Below are positions 11,063 through 20,418 of a stretch of 64,000 nt of DNA, in pieces. The notes under the pieces were generated by a model. The model was not told the DNA's origin and ran no database searches. It saw only the letters and a list, made by a program, of their open reading frames with translations. How positions within the stretch are numbered: the stretch's first letter is position 1; each line of letters starts with the position of its first letter. This DNA is from Oopsacas minuta. Taxonomy: Eukaryota > Porifera > Hexactinellida > Lyssacinosida > Leucopsacidae. Where the stretch lies: positions 496,001-560,000 of the forward strand of contig JAKMXF010000299.1 of the NCBI GenBank assembly GCA_024704765.1. The letters are read 5' to 3'. Position numbers and translations under genes: made by a program.

Positions 11063-11848
11063 TTTCTTTGTATATGGCAATTATGTAATCTAAAACAATG
11101 AACACATAAAATAATAATTGAATAAATATACAAAAGAATTCAAATTATTGAAAAGCTTTTGAAGGCAAATGAAGAATTCAGAAGATGATAACATTCTCAA
11201 TAATTTATAACCATTAATTATCCAGTTTATGTAGATAAAACTGAAGCGGCCTTTCAGGATGTGATATAAAAATCATACATAGCACCGGGTTAGCTAATAG
11301 CTATGCCTGTGAATACATGTATTGTATTAGATATAGTCTTGTAATATATCAAGTATATACCAAATGAGATCATCTAATAAGGACTGATAATATTCTTTAG
11401 AAAAAAGGTGAAAAATATCAGAGCATAAGTCTCAATCTCCAATAATTGTCTAAGAAATACACTCCAAATATGGATCTAGTTGGTATTTTGTGACCATACC
11501 AGCTGATTCATTTTTCTAATGATGATAGTAGATAACACTAAGTGTAGAGAATTCGCCTAATGGTTGTTCTATGAAAATACTGATAATTCTCTTGAACTAA
11601 TGGTAGAGACTTGCTCTCAACGGATATTTAGGGCAGGGGTAATCAAGCTAATTCCAAGTTTCCCACTTTCAAGTTACTTTGTAAATAATTGTTGTTCCTA
11701 TAAAATATTCAAGACAGGAAGTGCTGAGTCCCATGCGAAGCGCGGTTCTCACAATTATATTATCAGCCATTAAAAAGTGCATTAATTTTATTAAACAGTA
11801 AAATTCACATACAAAGGGCAGAAATATATAAACTGATGGATTCGTGAT
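11063..11848. other. Non-coding, no feature seen
   Basis: AT-rich. A short GCGAAGCGCG-type string near 11736 resembles the dispersed repeat at 18349-18800, but no bounded element is visible. Confidence 0.25.
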
Positions 11849-12070
11849 TTAATAAAAGTTTGAAATAGGTGTATACTCCTCGCGAATAGTAGAGAGACTG
11901 CAAACATCTGTTAAAGCAGATTTTCTATTTGTTCTATTATTTCTGACATAATTTGGATCCTGTATGACAATTGGCAGTGATCTGGTCCTCCTGACCAATG
12001 AGTGTGACCTCCTGGACTTATTTAACCTTAAAGCACTATCAGCTGTCATGCCTCTCGGCTCTACGGACAT
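11849..12070 (-). CDS. Possible small basic protein (73 aa), weak
   Basis: An ATG-started 73-residue frame rich in Arg and Ser, with no recognised domain or membrane segment. It lies downstream of the micropeptide candidate on the same strand. It could be a chance frame or a terminal exon; nothing decides. Confidence 0.2.
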   Translation of the reverse strand: MSVEPRGMTADSALRLNKSRRSHSLVRRTRSLPIVIQDPNYVRNNRTNRKSALTDVCSLSTIREEYTPISNFY

Positions 12071-12204
12071 CTTTTGGCGTTGTTTTCCATGAATACATCT
12101 GAATACGAACCGATACTAAAGAATAGATTAATAAAAGTTAATAATATGAATATTTTCAGATGTATTTATTATATATCAATATACAACAATTACGTGTATT
12201 AAAT

Positions 12205-12345
12205 TTAATTTGCTTTCTGAATTTCCTCACTGCTTTTTACCTTATTTTTTGCTGCCTGGATAATCCATGCCATGCCTAGAGTGACAGAAAGAAGAGTTGC
12301 AACAGTCACAAAGTACCACCACAGATTATCTAGTAACTTCTCCAT
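12205..12345 (-). CDS. Candidate single-pass membrane micropeptide (46 aa)
   Basis: The ATG at 12345 opens a 46-codon frame that begins MEKLLDNLWWYFVTVATLL, continues as one hydrophobic helix to about residue 31, and ends in a charged tail (AAKNKVKSSEEIQKAN). A helix followed by a Lys/Glu-rich cytosolic-type tail is typical of small integral membrane proteins. I do not recognise a family. The composition looks protein-like and unlike the AT-rich surroundings, but the reading frame is short. Confidence 0.45.
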   Translation of the reverse strand: MEKLLDNLWWYFVTVATLLSVTLGMAWIIQAAKNKVKSSEEIQKAN

Positions 12346-13145
12346 CTCCACTTGGTTAAATTCAATTGCAAATTATCTTATTAAAATTAACCAAAATATA
12401 TCCTTTATATACTCCAACAGAGCTAGATTGTCACAGCCTTAATTGTATAATGAAACTGATTAGTACAAAAGTTAAACAATGGAAGAATTGGTTAATGTAA
12501 CCGAATCTCTACTGGTGATCTCTTACGTTGCTTGTTTTCAGCTGACTTACTTCAGGTGATTTTTGATCAAGTATTAAATTAGAAGCTCTTAGAAACTTTC
12601 ATTGTGGTGATTCTTCAGTTTTAAAATGGAGCTGTAAGTTGAAAGCGTCTGCATAAATTATTTCTGATAAAACTTGTGTAAATTAAGAGATGAGTTCTCT
12701 TTCCACGAATTAGCATAATTAAGGACCTGGAAATTTACATTTACATGCAAAATGAAATCAACTTCTTGATAAATACGTCAATTTACTACTGATTATGTGG
12801 AGGTACGTACTAGCATAATGTGTGGAAATAGCTATTTTGGGATGTCTCGGATATCAGTTTCAAGAGTCACAAAAAGTCTACAAAGTTCATGCTGTGTTCA
12901 TGCCAAGTCCTAACGAAACCTGAAGTTTCATGCTAAGTTCTTACCAAACATAAAAGTTAATGCTACAAACCTGAAAATCTTGTTATATTCATGCCAAGAT
13001 GATGTCTAAAGTAAAGGTTTATGCCAAATTCATTCCAAAGCAAAATCAATGAACTTTTTGTTCTTGATCTGGCAGCACTACATACCAAGCAAAGCGTATC
13101 AACAAATATAATGCTATCAGTAATGTTAGCTTAATTAACGTTATA
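12346..13145. other. Non-coding; ends in degenerate direct repeats
   Basis: No gene is seen. Between about 12880 and 13030 there are loose repeats of a TTCATGCYAAGTTC-like unit (AAGTTCATGCTGTGTTCATGCC and variants), possibly the remains of a minisatellite. Confidence 0.3.
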
Positions 13146-14423
13146 GAGGGCACTCGAAAAGTTTTGTCGTTTGTTATCAAACCACAAATACTTTCTAATA
13201 AGTTTATTTTATATCTATTTTTGACGCATATTATTTACCTACACAACAAATTCCATCAGTTTATCTTTTGTACTTTTCGAATTGCTTGATTTCTAAAAGC
13301 TATGGCTTGTATGGTTCCTCAACCAGAATTTGAGCTACAAGACACGATTTTAGAGCGATGATTTTAATTTTGTTCAAACTTGAGAAGAGCCGTTTGGAAA
13401 TACACGAAACTTTGCAGAACCACTTTCCAAATATAGCTCCTTGTTTGAGAACAGTAGAGCGATGGTACTCAAAGTTTATTCATGGAAATTTTATTCTTGA
13501 AAAGGGTCCCCGTCCTGGTAGGCCAGTATTACACACACGGTCGAAATGTAGAGCTAGTGTTGGACGAAGTAACAAAAGACCCTCATGTTACTTACGCTCG
13601 GAACATGAAACCAAATTGTCATCGGGGAGTATAAACGTCATCTTACATAAAGAGCTCGGTCTTAGAAGTTATGTGTACGTTGGATCCCGCATTCTTTGTC
13701 GTCCGATCAGAAAAAGTGCCGAGTGAACTTTGCAAAATTATGCTTAAAAGATTTACTAATGGAACTTCCAGAGCTGTTTCTGAAATACTCACAGGCGATG
13801 AGACATGGATATACCACTATGACCCAGAAACGAAGAGACAATCTAAGGAGTGGGTCGAAGAAGGTGGTTTACCTCCAACAAAGGTCCGGAGAATTAGATC
13901 AGTCGGAAAGCAGATGTGGGCGAATTTCTTTAGACGTAGTGGATTGTTGAAGGAATTGCACTTGAGGATAGGAAGACAGTTACAGCTGATTGGTATACCA
14001 CAATATGTCTTCCGAAAGTATTCAGTGCTATCGAAAAACAACGTGAGAAGTCAGGTGTCTGAGGAATCCTGCTTCATCACATACAGCACTAAGAACTCGT
14101 GAGTTTTTAGAGATTCTAGGGTCGGAACGCTACCCCACCCACCCTACAGTCCAGATCTACCCCCTTGCGATTTTTGGTTATTCCCAAAGCTGAAAGATCA
14201 ACTTCGTGGGAGGAGATTTTTCAGCAGTGAAGAGTTGACCGGGAACTTTTCTTAACAATTGAGGAGATACCCAAAGAAGAATGGAAAATGTGCTTTGATA
14301 CCTGGTTTAAACGCATGAAAAGGTGTTGTAGTGTCAGGGCGAGTATTTTGAAAAATGTGACCATATAATATGTAACACCTATCATATAAGTATATAAACG
14401 ACACATTTTTCGAGTGCTCCTCC
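13146..14423 (+). mobile_element. Decayed mariner element (1278 bp, DD34D type)
   Basis: The length is typical of a full mariner. The ends are GAGGGCACTCGAAAAG and, inverted on the right, GGAGGAGCACTCGAAAAA, with TA on both sides (13144-13145 and 14424-14425). It contains the broken transposase described separately. Its right TA is also the left TA of the next element. Confidence 0.8.
13358..14230 (+). pseudogene. Mariner transposase, frameshifted
   Basis: The N-terminal DNA-binding part reads in one frame (LRTVERWYSKFIHGNF, GPRPGRPV). The catalytic core resumes in another frame with TGDETWIYHYDPETKRQS, the first-Asp motif of mariner. The third-Asp motif YSPDLPPCDFWLF is present near 14148-14186. 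The second-Asp motif (HDN) is missing: the sequence goes from LLHH straight to SHTALRTREF with bases lost near 14080. Several frameshifts separate these parts, so no active enzyme can be made. Confidence 0.85.
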
Positions 14424-14525
14424 TACAGGGTGGCCAATAAGTTCTGACCCATTGATAAAAATTCATAATTCAAAAAATATCAAACTATATTCACTGAGAT
14501 TTATTCCAGTTCTATTAGATAACTA

Positions 14526-15336
14526 CAGGGTGGCTCCAAAGTTCTGATACAAACCATTTTGTCTATAATATTTATTCAGCATGACCTACATTATTGATTC
14601 TCTATTATAATTAATACATACTATTAGGAAGAGATTGCCTAGTCATTTATTCAATATAACCGCCCTTTTTGGAAATGACAGCCCTGAGTCTGTTCGGGAA
14701 TCCTTCTACTGCAGCACGCAGAGTTTCTTGGGGGTATCTTCTCCCATTCTCGACACAAGGAAATCTTTAGAGAGCTAACTGTGTTGTGTGACACAGAACA
14801 AGCCTTGTTTTCCAAGATAGACCATACAGAATAGTCCATGGGATTTAAATCGGGACTGTATGGTGGCCATTCATCCTTATGTATAAAATTGGGAATATTG
14901 TGCTTCAGCCAATCTTGGGTCGTATTGGCCGTATGGGCGGGAGCACCATCTTGTTGGAAGACAAATTGCTGTCCAGAAAACATGGTCTGGCTCAGACCTT
15001 TACCACAGGCTCTAATACAAGCTCTTGGTATGTTTTGGCATTGATTTTCACTCCTGGGGGGATGAAAATCAGTGGTGTCCGACCAACAGCAGAGACCCCA
15101 GCCCAAACCATCACCGACAGTGGTTTCTTCATCCGACTGATATATCTGAACTTATCAGGGATCGCTGAAACTGAGGTCGAGATGACTCTGTCGTTTTGGC
15201 TATTTGTAGCCTCTTCAATGGTGAAAATTTTCTCATCTGAGAAAATGGTATTTTCGAGAACTCCAATAGCGTGTAGAGCAAGTAGGCTCTTGCTCCGGGA
15301 CACTCTCTTTTCTTTCACCGACCCAGATAGGAATTG
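14526..15336 (-). mobile_element. Mariner-like element A (partial, runs into the gap)
   Basis: It begins with CAGGGTGGCTCCAAAGTTC, a terminal repeat related to but distinct from that of element B, preceded by TA at 14524-14525. It is followed by the 3' part of a leftward transposase gene. The other end lies in the run of N. The position suggests that A inserted into B. Confidence 0.65.
14647..15336 (-). pseudogene. Transposase of element A, maT-like DD37D, two frameshifts, 5' part in gap
   Basis: The readable part starts at the gap with the first catalytic region (NTIFSDEKIFTIEEATN), continues through VMVWAGVSAVGRTPLIF, shifts frame near 14995, and then shows FQQDGAPAHTANTTQDW and PPYSPDLNPMDYSVW. 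Thirty-seven residues separate the Asp of QDGAPAH from the Asp of NPMD, which fits the DD37D (maT) group rather than DD34D mariner or DD34E Tc1. A second shift near 14725 moves the C-terminus; the other frame ends ISKKGGYIE and stops at 14647. Confidence 0.8.
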
Positions 15337-16323
15337 NNNNNNNNNNNNNNNNNNNNNNNNNNNNNNNNNNNNNNNNNNNNNNNNNNNNNNNNNNNNNNNN
15401 NNNNNNNNNNNNNNNNNNNNNNNNNNNNNNNNNNNNNNNNNNNNNNNNNNNNNNNNNNNNNNNNNNNNNNNNNNNNNNNNNNNNNNNNNNNNNNNNNNNN
15501 NNNNNNNNNNNNNNNNNNNNNNNNNNNNNNNNNNNNNNNNNNNNNNNNNNNNNNNNNNNNNNNNNNNNNNNNNNNNNNNNNNNNNNNNNNNNNNNNNNNN
15601 NNNNNNNNNNNNNNNNNNNNNNNNNNNNNNNNNNNNNNNNNNNNNNNNNNNNNNNNNNNNNNNNNNNNNNNNNNNNNNNNNNNNNNNNNNNNNNNNNNNN
15701 NNNNNNNNNNNNNNNNNNNNNNNNNNNNNNNNNNNNNNNNNNNNNNNNNNNNNNNNNNNNNNNNNNNNNNNNNNNNNNNNNNNNNNNNNNNNNNNNNNNN
15801 NNNNNNNNNNNNNNNNNNNNNNNNNNNNNNNNNNNNNNNNNNNNNNNNNNNNNNNNNNNNNNNNNNNNNNNNNNNNNNNNNNNNNNNNNNNNNNNNNNNN
15901 NNNNNNNNNNNNNNNNNNNNNNNNNNNNNNNNNNNNNNNNNNNNNNNNNNNNNNNNNNNNNNNNNNNNNNNNNNNNNNNNNNNNNNNNNNNNNNNNNNNN
16001 NNNNNNNNNNNNNNNNNNNNNNNNNNNNNNNNNNNNNNNNNNNNNNNNNNNNNNNNNNNNNNNNNNNNNNNNNNNNNNNNNNNNNNNNNNNNNNNNNNNN
16101 NNNNNNNNNNNNNNNNNNNNNNNNNNNNNNNNNNNNNNNNNNNNNNNNNNNNNNNNNNNNNNNNNNNNNNNNNNNNNNNNNNNNNNNNNNNNNNNNNNNN
16201 NNNNNNNNNNNNNNNNNNNNNNNNNNNNNNNNNNNNNNNNNNNNNNNNNNNNNNNNNNNNNNNNNNNNNNNNNNNNNNNNNNNNNNNNNNNNNNNNNNNN
16301 NNNNNNNNNNNNNNNNNNNNNNN
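15337..16323. other. Assembly gap (run of N, 987 bases)
   Basis: Unknown bases. Any open frame across it is meaningless. It lies inside the transposon stack, where repeated sequence would be hard to assemble. Confidence 1.
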
Positions 16324-16370
16324 CATGCCTAGAGTATACATTAGCTTATAACTGTCTCTTATACACATCT
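16324..16370. other. Assembly artefact: mate-pair chimera with Nextera/Tn5 adapter
   Basis: Bases 16352-16370 read CTGTCTCTTATACACATCT, the 19-base Tn5 mosaic end used in Nextera libraries. Bases 16324-16351 are identical over 28 bases to 24169-24196. Together this is a circularised mate-pair junction, not genomic sequence at this place. The reverse strand of the adapter encodes the known contaminant peptide MCIRDS. Confidence 0.95.
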
Positions 16371-16422
16371 TGTGTCCGTTTGTCATACAGATGCTTTTCT
16401 GTGATGCGCGAAGGCGTGTGGG

Positions 16423-16917
16423 CTAATATTCGATCATTCTGCTTATTAGTCGCTTCTTCTTTGGTGAATAATTTCTCGTCAGAAAATATGATATTCTGCA
16501 GGGTTGAGTTGCGAGCCGAGTCAGCATGCCCTTGCTTCTGGCAAGTCTCTTTTTCACAATTTTCTCAGAAAGGAAGTGAACTGTTCTTCTTTTAAACGAT
16601 TTGAGGTGCAAGTCGTTTTTCACAAGGTTTTGCATCGATCCATGCGAAACTTTGAGCTCAGAGGCCATTTTCCGGAGAGATCGTCGAGGATTTCGCCGTA
16701 TTCTATCGATCACAACTTTTTTCAGCCTCGGAGTTGTTACCGACTTTGGTCGACCGCTTCTTGGCATATCTTTTATGCCCCCAATCTTATTGTAACGTTG
16801 AATAGTGCGATTAACGATTTTCCTTCTCGATTTAGGGATATGGAGCAGTTTCAAAATTTCTCCTGGACATTTTCCATTAGAAAATAATTCAATTATTACT
16901 GCTCTTTCCTGATTCAT
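16423..16917 (-). pseudogene. Transposase of element B, N-terminal half, frameshifted
   Basis: From the ATG at 16917 (MNQERAVIIELF) it shows a two-part helix-turn-helix region (IVNRTIQRYNKIGGIKDMPR, GRPKSVTTPRLKKVV) and then RRSLRKMASELKVSHGSM. Near 16500 the frame shifts: the other frame gives NIIFSDEKLFTKEEATN, which matches element A (NTIFSDEKIFTIEEATN). The catalytic half is missing beyond the adapter artefact. The homology to element A marks the two as related but diverged copies. Confidence 0.8.
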
Positions 16918-17190
16918 TGTGAAAAAAATCTTGTGTGGGCTAATATGCAATCAAGGTGTTAGATGATGGTAGATAAATGGTCTACTTAAGATATAATTCA
17001 TTAGAAATAGTGAATACTACATATCTTACATTATGGTAATTATTGGCCACCCTGTATATTGTATCAAAAGTCTTACAAGAAATATGTAATGTATTACACA
17101 TATAATGTTAGGGAAATAGTGTGCTCATGCTGAGATGAAAATACTTAAATAATAAGAAATTGAGTCAATAATCACTATTAAAACTGGATC

Positions 17191-18294
17191 ATGTATGAAC
17201 CAACTAAACATCAACAAAATTTCCGATTCTATACAAGTATAATATCTTGTATAATCTACACAGTCATATTTTCGCTATACTCCATATGGATACTTATAAT
17301 CGCCGTAAATACCCACAAAGTAATCCGAGGCTTACGTAGATATAAACGCAATATTGACATGGATGAGAACATATCCAAAGCTAAAATCCACAATTACAAT
17401 ACCAACATTGGGAGGAACATTATCTTGATATTGTTGGGAATGTCAGAATTAGGATACGGTTTGTTGGTATACATTTATGTAATATATTATTATTTACGTG
17501 AAATTGAGTTCGATACTGTCAAGGAGATATCACCAAATTGTACAGTCAGTTCTTGGCTGGATTATTCGTATAAGCATCAATTTATGTTAGTTTGGTATGG
17601 GAGTATTAATATTGGTGTAATCGTGACTATTAATCTACTTTCGCTTATAACTCGCTATCTCAAAAGCAGATATCTCAAATTTCCAGTTAAAAAGATATTA
17701 GCGAAATTCGCTATTTCTATATCAATTCAAGCAATAATAATCCTCGCATGTACTCTAATATATACCTTTTTGCTGTTGATGGTTATTGGACCTTGTCTCA
17801 TTCTAACCAACCTAATAATCCTAATTCGTGAGAGTAGAGATTTTTCAAGATTCCTTATTTTCAATAATCGAGGTTTATTTTTCCAATATAAAGATACACA
17901 ACACTACAAGATGCAAATTAAGCTACACAACTGGTACAAAATGACAATAATTTGTGTAATAGCATCATTAATATTCGGGATTTTTGCGCTAATATGTAGA
18001 AATATATTCTTTCTCCTAGAAATCGTACTATTCAGTAATTGTCTACTCAACAAGATCTATGGGATTCAGCTCGCTATTTATTCAACTCCAGGATGGACTG
18101 AGAATATGATTTTCATCCTGTCTCTCTATTTATTGCCAGTTTTCGGTCTACTCTGCTTAATATTCCACTGCATTCCAATTTTCGCAATTTCGGCTCTTTC
18201 GTTCGGAAATCTTTGTAAATCTATTGTAAAAACTCGTAGGTACAGATACAACTATAAGAACATGGAAAGTTTCATCGGTAAAAATAATCGTTAA
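17191..18294 (+). CDS. Orphan multi-pass membrane protein, about 7 TM
   Basis: 367 aa, single exon, ATG at 17191. Hydrophobic segments lie at about 14-38, 75-100, 131-157, 172-213 (long enough for two), 248-285 and 308-340, giving about seven membrane passes with basic loops between (RGLRRYKRN, TRYLKSRYLKF). NCT near 115 is a possible N-glycosylation site. I see no GPCR family motif (no DRY-like or NPxxY-like sequence), so a receptor assignment is not supported. A broken relative with the same segment order lies at 55255-56370, so this is a small lineage-specific family. Confidence 0.7.
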   Translation: MYEPTKHQQNFRFYTSIISCIIYTVIFSLYSIWILIIAVNTHKVIRGLRRYKRNIDMDENISKAKIHNYNTNIGRNIILILLGMSELGYGLLVYIYVIYYYLREIEFDTVKEISPNCTVSSWLDYSYKHQFMLVWYGSINIGVIVTINLLSLITRYLKSRYLKFPVKKILAKFAISISIQAIIILACTLIYTFLLLMVIGPCLILTNLIILIRESRDFSRFLIFNNRGLFFQYKDTQHYKMQIKLHNWYKMTIICVIASLIFGIFALICRNIFFLLEIVLFSNCLLNKIYGIQLAIYSTPGWTENMIFILSLYLLPVFGLLCLIFHCIPIFAISALSFGNLCKSIVKTRRYRYNYKNMESFIGKNNR

Positions 18295-18348
18295 ATGTAT
18301 TTCCTAATATATTTTGTAGTTTAGTATTGCTCTTTAGATTCATATTAT

Positions 18349-18800
18349 CTATATTATTAAAACTCAATCATTGTGTGTGTGTTTGTCCACTTTTATATTA
18401 TTATTATAGGGGAAGATGGATAACGGGCAAACATATCCTTCTGTTGACGATATAGGAGAAGTAAAAAGTAAACAATTACATTGGGGTAATCGAGTATGCT
18501 GATTCCGATTTTCACACTTACGAATTAGTCATATGTAAATTTATTTGTTGTTTTTATGAATAAATGTAAACAAATAAATCTCGACGAAGTACCGAGCCCC
18601 ATACAAATGCGAAGCGCGAGCAAGCGAAGGGCGTTAGTAATGAACTAATGTCTAATGACTTTCGTTTAATTAATTACTAAACCTATCCGGAAATTTTCAC
18701 AAAAGAATTCAAGCAAGCATTATGCTGTATATAATGATGAGCCTTTGGCTCGTCGCTTCGCGATGAACTCGGCGCATTGCGGCTCGAGGCATTCAACGGA
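18349..18800 (+). repeat. Dispersed repeat, copy 1 (possibly Helitron-like)
   Basis: It starts TCTATATTATTAAAACTCAA followed by GTGTGTGTTTGTCC, the same start as the copy at 48116. It shares the block ATTCCGATTTTCACACTTA with the other copies. Near 18730-18790 it merges with the inverted copy 2. A TC start next to an A+T stretch is reminiscent of Helitrons, but I could not find a convincing CTRR hairpin end. Confidence 0.5.
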
Positions 18801-19165
18801 CAAACAAACAGCCAAACAACAATTGAGATATAAAAGTATTGATGTTGTTTACAATATTCAGAATCATCATACTCGATTATCCCAGTATAGCCGATGAAAG
18901 TATGATTCTACCTCAATTTTGAAATTTGTTTACTTTATATTCATAAAAACAACAATACATTTATATATGATTAATCCAAAAGTGTGAAAATCGGATTCAG
19001 CATGTTCGATATATTTAGTGAAGTTTTATTGAATTCTATTTACTTGATAAACAGAATAAATACATAATTATGCGACAATTTCAAAATTGCATAGCGTAAA
19101 TCCTTTCCTTGACAACTGACAAACAAACAAACAATCATTGAGATTTAATAATAGATTTGTCATTT
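18730..19165 (-). repeat. Dispersed repeat, copy 2, inverted
   Basis: Reverse-complemented, this closely follows 48116-48530 over about 430 bases, including the blocks around GGATTCAGCATGTTCGATAT and the GACGAGCCAAAGGCTC / CGATGAACTCGGCGCATTG region. It runs head-on into copy 1. Confidence 0.7.
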
Positions 19166-20418
19166 TCCAACAAGTATTATAATGTATCTGATCTCGTTGA
19201 TACTCTATCAATTTTTGGTTAGTAAGTAAGACCCAACAATTGGGCGGAAGAAATAAGATTCTTGGAATTTCGTCCAGTTGAATATTTGTATTGGAAGATT
19301 CATCCAAAAGGGAACTAAGGAAACTCTCTGGAAAACTCTCCTAGAATACTTTCTGAACGCGAAATTCTAGAGGGGTTAGCTTCACCATGAAAAAGAGATA
19401 AAGAAGATAAAATTAATCTAATTAATAATTCGGTTACTGATTAAGTCACAGTTATTATTGTTTGCTATTTCTTTTAATAGTTAGTTAATCCAATACTGAG
19501 GTCTTATTAGTAAGTAGAAATATTCAGCCGCCGTATTCATGAAGAAGATAAGTTCGAACTCTAAATTCTGTAATCAGTAACAACAGTATACAGAGGCTAA
19601 TTAACTAGCCTATGGTTGGTATACAAATTTCGTGCATTGTCAAATTCGCGGCATTTTTCGTATACGAATATAACAGTGATTTTAGAGAATTATACGAACA
19701 TTTGGCTCGATCGCTTCGATGATACAAGTCTCTCTCACAAATCCCGAAATTGGTATTTAATAAAGAAATTCAGGAAAACTCAGCATTTTCTTCTATGAAG
19801 TCATAAACTCTCCTTGAGGATGTCCTAATGCAGATATATACAACCCGAGCTGCTTTTCATCAAACCAGCTGGAGAGTGGAAACAAATAACGTTGTGTAAG
19901 TATTGGCTGTGAAGATAAAGAAACTCCGTGTACATAAGAATTTTATAATATAAATTGTGTATAATGATTCTCCCGGATTTACTATAATTGAAAGCGTGTT
20001 GAAAGCAGATATATAGCGATCGGGCATGAATCAGGATGTCCAAACCAGCCAGACCGTTTGTGCTGCACCTGTAATAGATAAACCTCCGAGAAGAGAAGAG
20101 GACAACATCTCTAAAAATCCCCAAAGCCAATATACAAACAATTGCAAATAATCACCTGCTGAGATTATCATAATAATTCACTGAGATTCACACAAATTCA
20201 TTATCACATCAATATGGTATATACCAACAGAAAATTTAAACGAGACAAAAATAATCAATGAATTTATCAACAAAATGGTAAAACTACACCCAAACAAACA
20301 TACTACAATATTCAATATACATATCAATATACACAGTTAATTAATATACATTTATTGATACAATTAAGACTCTGAATAGAAGAGAAATGATAATTTAGCC
20401 CAGCAATCCGGACAGTCA
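19166..20418. other. Non-coding, no feature seen
   Basis: AT-rich. Short open frames (for example near 19825-20130 on the minus strand) have no recognisable features. Confidence 0.3.

Larger units (their letters stand above)
14426..17054 (-). mobile_element. Mariner-like (maT/Tc type) element B, interrupted
   Basis: The terminal repeats CAGGGTGGCCAATAAGTT (left) and ATTATTGGCCACCCTG (right) are flanked by TA at 14424-14425 and 17055-17056. Its transposase N-terminus reads leftward from 16917. The middle is replaced by element A, the run of N and the adapter artefact, so its original length cannot be known. Confidence 0.7.

Noticed and set aside
14879..16386. Long open frames across the run of N on both strands
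   Set aside because: They are open only because N has no stop codons. The real coding parts are transposase fragments at each side.
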